Shown here one piece after another: positions 57,805-64,000 of a DNA stretch of 64,000 bases. Position numbers and translations under genes: made by a program. The notes under the pieces were generated by a model, which saw only the letters and a program-made list of their open reading frames with translations, was not told the DNA's origin and made no database searches. Source of the DNA: Nocardia puris (GTDB taxonomy: Bacteria; Actinomycetota; Actinomycetes; Mycobacteriales; Mycobacteriaceae); NCBI RefSeq assembly GCF_003315035.1, contig NZ_QNRE01000009.1, forward strand, positions 62,001 to 126,000, in the 5' to 3' direction. Every line of letters begins with the position of its first letter. Within the stretch, counting starts at the first letter, position 1.

Positions 57805-58545
57805 CTACCAGCGCGCGGTCAACGCCCCTAGCGCGCCGAGCGCCACCGCCGCCGCGGTCGACGTACGCAACACGGTCGGACCGAGCAGCACCGCCCTGGC
57901 ACCGGCGTCCGCGAGCGCGGCGAGTTCGTCGTCGGCCAATCCGCCTTCGGGACCGACGATCAGCACCACCTCGGGTGCCTCGCGCAGCGGCAGTTCCGTG
58001 AAACGTCCTGCGCCGGACTCGTGTAGCGCCGCGACCACCGCCCCCCGCGCCACCTCGTCGCGCACCAGATCGAGCAGATCGCGCGTGCGGTGCAGGTCGG
58101 TGACCTCGGGGATGTAGGCCCGACGGGACTGCCGCGCGGCCGAGCGCGCCGCCGACCGCCATTTCTCGACGCCCTTGGCCGCCTTGGCTTCCCAGTTCGC
58201 GACGCAGCGCGCGGCCTGCCACGGGACGATCCGGTCGGCGCCCGCCTCGGTCATGAGTTCCACGGCCAGCTCCGAGCGCTCCGATTTGGGCAGCGCCTGC
58301 ACCACCGTGACGCGCGGCGGAACCGGTTGCGCCACAACCTTTTCCAGCACCGTCAACTCGAGCCGATCGCGTTGGGCGGCAACGACTTCCGAGGCGGCGA
58401 GCACACCGCGCCCGTCGGACAGCGTGATCGGCTCGCCCACCCGGATGCGCCGCACGGTGGCGGCGTGGCGGCCCTCGGGGCCGCCGAGCACCGCGCGGCC
58501 GCCCGGCTCGGGAATGTCGTCGAGGTAGAAGACCGTGGCGGCCAA
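57805..58545 (-). CDS. rsmE: 16S rRNA (uracil-1498-N3) methyltransferase RsmE
   Basis: A 246-residue SPOUT methyltransferase: N-terminal PUA-like RNA-binding part (GRHAATVRRIRVGEPITLSD) and C-terminal knot (EVVLIVGPEGGLADDELAAL, VLLGPTVLRTSTAAAVALGA). It methylates U1498 of 16S rRNA. No ATG/GTG fits the conserved AATVFY start; TTG at 58545 is the best start. It ends the hrcA-dnaJ2-rsmE gene run, 4 bases after the dnaJ stop. Confidence 0.94.
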   Translation of the reverse strand: MAATVFYLDDIPEPGGRAVLGGPEGRHAATVRRIRVGEPITLSDGRGVLAASEVVAAQRDRLELTVLEKVVAQPVPPRVTVVQALPKSERSELAVELMTEAGADRIVPWQAARCVANWEAKAAKGVEKWRSAARSAARQSRRAYIPEVTDLHRTRDLLDLVRDEVARGAVVAALHESGAGRFTELPLREAPEVVLIVGPEGGLADDELAALADAGARAVLLGPTVLRTSTAAAVALGALGALTARW

Positions 58546-58549
58546 CGGA

Positions 58550-59704
58550 TCAGCGCCCGCTGAACGAGGCGCGCAGCCGGGCGAACAGTCCGCTGTTGTG
58601 CTCGGACTGCGCCGACATCACCTCGGCGCGGTCGCGGTCGCGCATGCCTTTGTACTTGCGCAGCAGATCGGTCTGCTTACCGTCCAGCTTGGTGGGGATG
58701 ACGATGTCGAGGTGCGCCAGCAGATCACCGCGCGCGCCCGAGCGCAGCCGCGGCATGCCGTGCCCGCGCAGCACCGAGACCTCGCCCGGCTGGGTGCCCG
58801 CGGGGATGGACAGCTCGACGGGGCCGTCGAGGATGGTGTCGATGACGACGGTGGTGCCCAGCGCGGCGTCCACCATCGGCACCCGCACCGTGCAGTGCAG
58901 GTCGTCGCCGTCGCGGACGAACACGTCGTGCGGCTGCTCCACGATCTCGACGTACAGGTCACCGGCGTGACCGCCGCCGGGCCCGACCTCACCCTGCGCG
59001 GCGAGCCGCACGCGCATCCCGTTGGCCACACCGGCCGGGATCGGCGCGGCGATCTCGCGGCGGGCGCGCACCCGTCCGTCGCCGCCGCACTTGTGGCAGG
59101 GGTCGGGGATGGTCTCGCCCGCGCCGCGGCAGGTGGGGCAGGGCCGCGAGGTGAGCACCTGGCCGAGGAAGGACCGCTGCACCGACTGGACCTCGCCCGC
59201 GCCCCCGCAGGTTTCGCAGCGCACCGGCTTGGAGTTGCCGTTGGTGCCCGCGCCGTGACAGGAATCGCACAGGATGGCGGTGTCGACGGTCAGGTGCTTG
59301 GTGACGCCGACCGCGCACTCGGCCAGGCTCAGGCGGGTGCGCAGCAGCGAGTCCGCACCCGGCTGCACGCGCCCGCGCGGTTTGCGCTGGCCGCCGCCCG
59401 CGCCGCTCATCCCGCCGAAGAACGCCTCGAACACGTCGCCGAGACCGCCGAAGCCCGCGCCGGAGAACCCCGCGCCGCCCCCGCCGGATTCCAGCGGATC
59501 GCCGCCCATGTCCACGATGCGGCGCTTCTCCGGATCCGAGAGCACCTCGTAGGCCGCTGACACTTCCTTGAACTTGGCCTGCGCTGCCTCGTCGGGGTTG
59601 ACGTCGGGGTGGAGTTCGCGCGCGAGCTTGCGGTAGGCGCGCTTGATCTCCTGGTCCGTCGCGTTCTTCGCGACGCCGAGCAGTCCGTAGTAGTCCCGTG
59701 CCAC
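58550..59704 (-). CDS. dnaJ: Chaperone DnaJ (DnaJ2)
   Basis: A 384-residue type I Hsp40. The J-domain (1-70) has HPDVN for DnaK stimulation; a Gly-rich linker follows (GGGGAGFSGAGFGGLG), then four zinc repeats CDSCHGAG, CETCGGAG, CPTCRGAG and CHKCGGDG, and two substrate-binding C-terminal domains. Placement after hrcA identifies it as DnaJ2; dnaJ1 normally lies with dnaK-grpE. An ATG start at 59704 opens MARDYYGLLGV. Confidence 0.96.
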   Translation of the reverse strand: MARDYYGLLGVAKNATDQEIKRAYRKLARELHPDVNPDEAAQAKFKEVSAAYEVLSDPEKRRIVDMGGDPLESGGGGAGFSGAGFGGLGDVFEAFFGGMSGAGGGQRKPRGRVQPGADSLLRTRLSLAECAVGVTKHLTVDTAILCDSCHGAGTNGNSKPVRCETCGGAGEVQSVQRSFLGQVLTSRPCPTCRGAGETIPDPCHKCGGDGRVRARREIAAPIPAGVANGMRVRLAAQGEVGPGGGHAGDLYVEIVEQPHDVFVRDGDDLHCTVRVPMVDAALGTTVVIDTILDGPVELSIPAGTQPGEVSVLRGHGMPRLRSGARGDLLAHLDIVIPTKLDGKQTDLLRKYKGMRDRDRAEVMSAQSEHNSGLFARLRASFSGR

Positions 59705-59867
59705 TTGAGTTCTCTAGTCCTTGGTCGCTGTCCACCCGCCGGCCGGGTGGCCGGGGAGGTCGCTCGTCGTCATGGTTCCCACCGGTGCCGGCCACAACAT
59801 TAGCCGGACACACTCAACTTTAACCGGCGGGAGGTTCGAGGGTAGCAGCGGCGACCTCGCGGCCCGC

Positions 59868-60899
59868 TCAGCGCTCGGCGAGCACCTCGCCGATGTAGCG
59901 CGCCACGGCGGCCACCGACGCGATCGTCCCCGGGTAGTCCATGCGGGTCGGGCCGAGCACGCCCATCCCGCCGAGGACCGCCCCCTCGGTGCCGTACCCC
60001 GTGGACACCACCGAGGTGCCGCGCATCTGCTCGACCTGGGTCTCCTCGCCGATCCGGACGGTGACGGTGCCCGGCTGCTGCGCGGCGGCGATCAGCTTCA
60101 GCACGATCACCTGCTCCTCGAGCGCCTCGAGCACCTGGCGCAGCGAACCGGGCAGGCCGAAATCGCCCGCGTTGCGGGTGAGATTCGCGGTGCCGCCCAG
60201 CACCAGCCGCTCCTCGGGATGCTCGACCAGGGTCTCCACCAGCACCGTCGACACCCGGATCAGCACATCGCGCAGCCGCTGCGGTGCGGTCTCGGGCAGG
60301 GCGGCGACCGCGGCGGAGGCGGTGGCCAGGCGCTTGCCGTCCATCGCGCCGCCGAGCATGGCGCGCAGCGCCGCCAGATCCTCGTCGTCGATGACCGCGC
60401 CGAGTTCCACCAGGCGCTGGTCGACGCGGCCGGTGTCGGTGATCACCACCAGCAGCAGGCGGGCCGGGTTCAGCGCGACGACCTCGATGTGACGCACCGT
60501 CGACGCCGACACCGTAGGGTACTGCACCACCGCGACCTGCCGGGTGAGCTGGGCCAGCAACCGCACGCCGCGGCGCAGCACGTCATCGAGGTCGACGCCG
60601 GATTCGAGGAAGTCCATGATCGCGCGGCGCTCGGCGGGCGAGAGGGGCTTGACCTCGGAGATGCGGTCGACGAACTGCCGGTACCCCTTGTCGGTGGGGA
60701 TGCGCCCGGAGCTGGTGTGCGGCTGGGTGATGTAGCCCTCGGCCTCGAGCACGGCCATGTCGTTGCGGACCGTGGCGCTGGACACACCCAGGTTGTGCCG
60801 CTCCACCAGGGTCTTCGAGCCGATCGGCTCCTTGGTCGATACGTAGTCCGCCACAATCGCGCGCAGGACCTCGAAGCGCCGATCCTCGGTGCTCGACAT
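59868..60899 (-). CDS. hrcA: Heat-inducible transcription repressor HrcA
   Basis: A 343-residue repressor of class I heat-shock genes. Winged helix at 1-75 (RRFEVLRAIVADYVSTKEPI, VSSATVRNDMAVLEAEGYIT), then a GAF-like domain and dimer interface. It binds CIRCE elements, and GroEL tunes its activity. ATG 60899 has AGGAGG at the right distance. No CIRCE sequence is seen upstream of this operon, so its own regulation is by other means. It is co-directional with dnaJ2, 163 bases apart. Confidence 0.95.
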   Translation of the reverse strand: MSSTEDRRFEVLRAIVADYVSTKEPIGSKTLVERHNLGVSSATVRNDMAVLEAEGYITQPHTSSGRIPTDKGYRQFVDRISEVKPLSPAERRAIMDFLESGVDLDDVLRRGVRLLAQLTRQVAVVQYPTVSASTVRHIEVVALNPARLLLVVITDTGRVDQRLVELGAVIDDEDLAALRAMLGGAMDGKRLATASAAVAALPETAPQRLRDVLIRVSTVLVETLVEHPEERLVLGGTANLTRNAGDFGLPGSLRQVLEALEEQVIVLKLIAAAQQPGTVTVRIGEETQVEQMRGTSVVSTGYGTEGAVLGGMGVLGPTRMDYPGTIASVAAVARYIGEVLAER

Positions 60900-61076
60900 C
60901 GGCCCAACCTCCTCGCTGCCTCCCTGCGCCGCGGGCTCGCCGGCGCAGCCCGGGCGTGCGTCACCACCGTTCCCGGTGGACTGAGTATCCAGTTTAATTG
61001 TCTCTCCGCCAATCGACCGTGCGCGACCGTCCGTGTCCGCGCCGATCGATCCCACTGCGCCGCAGGCGATTGCGCC

Positions 61077-61090
61077 GTGACGCACGTCAC
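61077..61090. promoter_or_regulatory. CRP/FNR-type palindrome
   Basis: GTGACG-CA-CGTCAC is a perfect palindrome that fits the CRP core GTGA-N6-TCAC. It lies 63 bases upstream of the NmrA-like SDR ATG, a distance compatible with activation. Confidence 0.45.
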
Positions 61091-61153
61091 TGTCACACCT
61101 CGCGATGCCGCGTCGTCCCCTCAGCGAAGTCCCGAGCGGAAGAGGAGAACGAC

Positions 61154-61909
61154 ATGCGGGTAGCGGTGATCGGCGCGAGCGGACGGATCGGACGCGAAGT
61201 GGGCGCCGTCCTGAAGGACAAGGGCCACGAGGTCGTGGAGATCACGCGGGCCGGTGGCGTGGACGTCTACACCGGCGAGGGGCTCGCGGCCGCGCTGACC
61301 GGGGTGGATGTGGTGGTGGACGCGGCGAACACACCGGTGGTCGACACGGCGGCGGTGACGGATTTCTTCGCGACCGTCGCCCGCACCGTGCAGCGGACCG
61401 CGTCGGCGGCGGGCGTGCGGCGGATCGCGGTGGTGTCGATCATCGGCATCGACGTGTTCAGCGAGGGGCACTACGCGGGCAAGCTGGCCCACGAACGCGC
61501 CTACGCCGAAGGGCCGGTGCCGGTGCGCGTCCTGCGGGCGGCCCAGTTCCACGAGTTCACCGAGATGATGCTCGGCTGGACCACCGACGGTGACACCGCG
61601 TTCGTGCCGGAGTTCCGCGCCCAGCTGGTCGCGGCCCGCACGGCCGCCGAGCACTTGGCCGAGCTGGCCGTGGCCGACGACGCGCCCGACCGGGTCGACC
61701 TCGCGGGACCGCACGCAGTGAATCTCGCCGAAGCGGCGGCGAAGGTGGCGGCCAGGCGCGGGCACCCGGCCCGGGTGGAGCAGGTGTTCAACGCCGACGA
61801 TCCGAACCAGCGGCCGCAGGCCGAGGGCGCGCTGCTCCCCGGTCCGGACGCGATCCTGGACGGGCCCACGCTGGACGAGTGGTTGGACGAGCACTACCCG
61901 GTGCGGTGA
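61154..61909 (+). CDS. NAD(P)-binding NmrA/SDR-like oxidoreductase
   Basis: A 251-residue atypical SDR. Rossmann motif VIGASGRIGREV at about 5-16 (GxxGxxG), then VDVVVDAANTPVVDT and RRIAVVSIIGIDV, with AGKLAHERAYAEGPVPVRVL as the equivalent of the active-site helix. NmrA-like proteins often bind NADP as sensors or reduce quinones; catalysis is unproven. The ATG at 61154 has AGAGGAGAA. A CRP-like palindrome stands upstream. It converges with a small gene 12 bases away. Confidence 0.85.
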   Translation: MRVAVIGASGRIGREVGAVLKDKGHEVVEITRAGGVDVYTGEGLAAALTGVDVVVDAANTPVVDTAAVTDFFATVARTVQRTASAAGVRRIAVVSIIGIDVFSEGHYAGKLAHERAYAEGPVPVRVLRAAQFHEFTEMMLGWTTDGDTAFVPEFRAQLVAARTAAEHLAELAVADDAPDRVDLAGPHAVNLAEAAAKVAARRGHPARVEQVFNADDPNQRPQAEGALLPGPDAILDGPTLDEWLDEHYPVR

Positions 61910-61921
61910 GCGCGGGCCGGG

Positions 61922-62134
61922 TCAGCGCGGCGGGATGACGATCTGCCTGCCGGCCAGGGCGTCGAGCCCCAGCATCGCGAGCAGGGATTCGCAGTCCGCG
62001 GCATTCTGCGAGTGGCCGGCCACCGTGCGGGCCGCCATCGCGTTGACCCGCTCGACCTCCGCTTTCTCGGCCGCTTTCGCCTCGGCGAATTCATTCTGAT
62101 CATGGACGAGCCGGACGCGCCGTGCGGTTGACAT
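61922..62134 (-). CDS. Small hypothetical protein, 70 residues
   Basis: An unrecognised short protein: a basic start (MSTARRVRLVHDQN), an acidic/Ala-rich helix (EFAEAKAAEKAEVERVNAMA), then AADCESLLAMLGLDALAGRQ and a short tail. No membrane segment or signal. The ATG at 62134 has GAGGAG 7 bases upstream, which makes it likely to be expressed. Function unknown. Confidence 0.6.
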   Translation of the reverse strand: MSTARRVRLVHDQNEFAEAKAAEKAEVERVNAMAARTVAGHSQNAADCESLLAMLGLDALAGRQIVIPPR

Positions 62135-62405
62135 AAGTCTCCTCGTGGTTGAAAGGGAGCCTACGCCAGAGGGGTGAGTCAGGTCACGCCGCCCCGCCGA
62201 GGGTGAGCGAAGTGGCCGGTCGGAGGTGGTTTCGGAGGGCGCTGGCGAACGAGCTGTCGCCGGATTACGTGTCCGGGACGCTGCCGAGGACAAGGGGTGT
62301 CCTGTGTCGAAGGTTCACGCGCCGGTCTCGGAGCGTCGGGTGACGTGGTCAGGAGTGGTCGCGCCGAGTCGGTCGCGGTTCCGGGGATCCCAGTCGGGAC
62401 CGCGG

Positions 62406-63602
62406 TCAGAGCAGCAGGTCGCGGATGATGCCGTCGGCCAGGAGGCGGCCGCGGTCGGTGAGGATCAGGTGGGTGGGGGTGCGGGTGGCGAGGCCGTCGG
62501 CGACGGCGCGGTCGACGGCCGGACTCGCCGAGGGGTCGAGGTCGGCCAGCGGCAGCCCGGAGCGCAGGCGCAACGTCAGCATGACGCGCTCGGTGTACTG
62601 CTCCTCGGGCGTCAGGGTCTCCCAGCCCGCGGCGGGCAGTCCGCCGCGGGCGACGCGCTCGGCGTAGCGGGCAGGGTGCTTGACGTTCCACCACCGCACG
62701 CCGCCCACGTGGCTGTGCGCGCCGGGGCCCGCGCCGAGCCAGTCACCACCGTCCCAGTAGCCCAGATTGTGCCGGCAGCGCGCGGAATCATTTGCGGCCC
62801 AATTGGATACCTCGTACCAACGGAGCCCGGCCGCGCCCAATCGCGCGTCGATGCGTTCGTAGCGGGCGGCGAGCACGTCCTCGTCGGGGGCGGGCAGTTC
62901 GCCGCGGCGCACCTTGCGGGCCAGGGCGGTGCCGTCCTCCACGATCAGCGAATAGGCCGACACATGGTCCACGCCTGCGGCCAGCACCGCGTCGAGGCTG
63001 GCGTCCAGATCGGCGTCCGTCTCGCCGGGGGTGCCGTAGATGAGGTCGAGGTTCACGTGGTCGAACCCGGCGGCGCGCGCCTCCCGCGCGGCCGCGACCG
63101 CGCGGCCCGGCGTGTGCGTGCGATCCAGGATCGCGAGCACGTGCCGGGCGGCGGACTGCATGCCCAGCGAGACCCGCGTGTATCCGGCGTCGCGGATGCG
63201 CGCGAAGAATTCGGGCGAGGTGGATTCGGGGTTGGACTCGGTCGTCACCTCGGCGTCGGGTGCCAGCGGGAACTCGGCGCGCACCGCGTCGAGCACGGCG
63301 GCCAGTCCGTCGCCGCCGAGCAGCGAGGGCGTGCCCCCGCCCACGAACACCGTCGCCACCTCGGGCTGCGCGCCAGGCAGCCGCCCGAACTCCGCCGCCG
63401 CGACGCCGAGTTCGCCCCGCAACGCCGCCAACCACGACTCGGGCGAGGCCGAGGTGCCCAGCTCACCCGCTGTGTACGTGTTGAAATCGCAATAGCCGCA
63501 ACGCGTCGCGCAGAACGGCACGTGCACGTACACACCGAACGCCCCACCCCCGAAGCCCCGGAGCACGGGTCCTTGGTCGACGGCAGGCGCGGAGCTACTC
63601 AC
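62406..63602 (-). CDS. hemW: Heme chaperone HemW (radical SAM)
   Basis: A 398-residue radical-SAM protein, often misnamed coproporphyrinogen III oxidase. The Fe-S motif CATRCGYC (C31, C35, C38) and the HemW mark CRHNLGYW are present, with VFVGGGTPSLLGGDGL and SLGMQSAARHVLAILDRTHT. True HemN has a different N-terminus and extra Cys after the CxxxCxxC. HemW inserts heme into respiratory enzymes in other bacteria. GTG start at 63602; corresponds to Rv2388c of M. tuberculosis. Confidence 0.92.
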   Translation of the reverse strand: MSSSAPAVDQGPVLRGFGGGAFGVYVHVPFCATRCGYCDFNTYTAGELGTSASPESWLAALRGELGVAAAEFGRLPGAQPEVATVFVGGGTPSLLGGDGLAAVLDAVRAEFPLAPDAEVTTESNPESTSPEFFARIRDAGYTRVSLGMQSAARHVLAILDRTHTPGRAVAAAREARAAGFDHVNLDLIYGTPGETDADLDASLDAVLAAGVDHVSAYSLIVEDGTALARKVRRGELPAPDEDVLAARYERIDARLGAAGLRWYEVSNWAANDSARCRHNLGYWDGGDWLGAGPGAHSHVGGVRWWNVKHPARYAERVARGGLPAAGWETLTPEEQYTERVMLTLRLRSGLPLADLDPSASPAVDRAVADGLATRTPTHLILTDRGRLLADGIIRDLLL

Positions 63603-63655
63603 CGAACCATTGTGCCGCCCGCCCGACCTCCGCTCCCACCGGGACCCGCCCGCGC

Positions 63656-64000
63656 CTACACCACTACCGGCGTGTTCTGGCCGACGGTGAGCAGCCACCG
63701 CCCGTCCTCGCGGGTCATCACGTACAGTGGCGTCCCCTCGCCGTCCACCGCGCCGTCGAGGGTGATGTATCGCTGCCGCACCTTCACCGCCGCCACCTCC
63801 GGGCGGATGAACTGGACATGTTCGACCTCGTAGGTCGCGTGCCCGTGCGTGTTGGCCCCCGGCAGCACCTCCTCGGTGAACTCCCGGATCGCCGCCCGCC
63901 CGTACAACCGCTTCCCGTGCCCGGTGGTCCACAGCGCGTCCTCGTGGAACAGCGCCAGGAAGTCGTCCACCGACTCCGCCCGCTGGGCCCGATCGACGGC
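63656..64000 (-). CDS. SnoaL-like (SgcJ/EcaC-type) protein, N-terminus off window
   Basis: The last 114 codons of a gene that begins beyond the window. The visible fold is a NTF2/SnoaL cone: AESVDDFLALFHEDALWTTG, RAAIREFTEEVLPGANTHGH, VAAVKVRQRYITLDG and TREDGRWLLTVGQNTPVVV. Proteins of this type are small isomerase/hydrolase-like or of unknown role. It is upstream of and on the same strand as hemW, 53 bases apart. Confidence 0.8.
   Translation of the reverse strand, partial: AVDRAQRAESVDDFLALFHEDALWTTGHGKRLYGRAAIREFTEEVLPGANTHGHATYEVEHVQFIRPEVAAVKVRQRYITLDGAVDGEGTPLYVMTREDGRWLLTVGQNTPVVV

Noticed and set aside
60900..61076. CIRCE element upstream of hrcA
   Set aside because: No TTAGCACTC-N9-GAGTGCTAA or close variant is visible.

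Overview
The window is GC-rich actinobacterial DNA with a mycolata character, most likely Nocardia or a close relative. Gene density is high, GTG starts are frequent and many stops and starts overlap by 1-8 bases. From memory, the housekeeping backbone follows the order around M. tuberculosis Rv2341-Rv2388: tRNA-Asn, an Rv2342-like gene, dnaG, dgt, a TPM-domain protein, glyS, an ArsR/SmtB gene, zur, a YbjN-like gene, uppS, recO, an amiA2-like amidase, era, a CDA-like gene, a CBS protein, ybeY, phoH, rsmE, dnaJ2, hrcA and hemW. Accessory genes interrupt this order.

Layout. 0-6 kb: an alpha/beta hydrolase start and a FabG3-like steroid SDR diverge from two KstR-like boxes; then come an iron-siderophore binding lipoprotein behind an IdeR box, a lysE/lysG exporter-regulator pair, ppnP, an HxlR regulator divergent from an SDR, and a frameshifted methyltransferase. 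6.1-11.5 kb: a complete conservon (cvnA-B-C-D plus a P450 without the ExxR motif) coupled to a second, canonical P450. 11.6-15.1 kb: a DNase I-like phosphoesterase, a HAD-like protein and a DHA2 efflux pump. 15.5-18.4 kb: a scarred spot next to tRNA-Asn, where two remnants of a tyrosine recombinase flank an ECF sigma factor, a RibD-like reductase and the tail of a hydrolase. 18.5-27.1 kb: Rv2342-like, dnaG, dgt and a YdcF-like gene, then an imine-reductase-like enzyme, an MBL hydrolase and the TPM protein. 27-34 kb: MerR, a SuoX-like molybdoenzyme, a PapA-like acyltransferase, TenA, glyS and the zinc pair smtB-zur. 34-40 kb: an amino-acid permease/IclR operon diverges from a Tat-exported flavin amine oxidase, a RidA-like lipoprotein and a private TatA; a lipoprotein follows. 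40-48.8 kb: an ABC-2-like membrane protein with a divergent TetR, a HerA-like ATPase, ybjN-uppS-recO, a TetR/hydrolase pair with a palindromic operator, and the amidase. 48.8-64 kb: a 942-residue degenerate NTPase fused to a periplasmic-binding domain, then era to hrcA, an NmrA-like SDR, a 70-residue unknown, hemW and a truncated SnoaL-like gene.

The points most worth following are a class 3 (W-C-T) intein with a LAGLIDADG endonuclease inside PhoH at its ATPase core; the exported oxidase / lipoprotein RidA / dedicated TatA cassette, which looks like a self-contained extracytoplasmic amine-oxidation system; the conservon with its ExxR-less P450; and the NTPase-to-periplasmic-sensor fusion. Several enzymes lack an expected catalytic residue: an SDR without the usual Tyr, an alpha/beta hydrolase without the His, and a cytidine-deaminase-like protein without zinc ligands.
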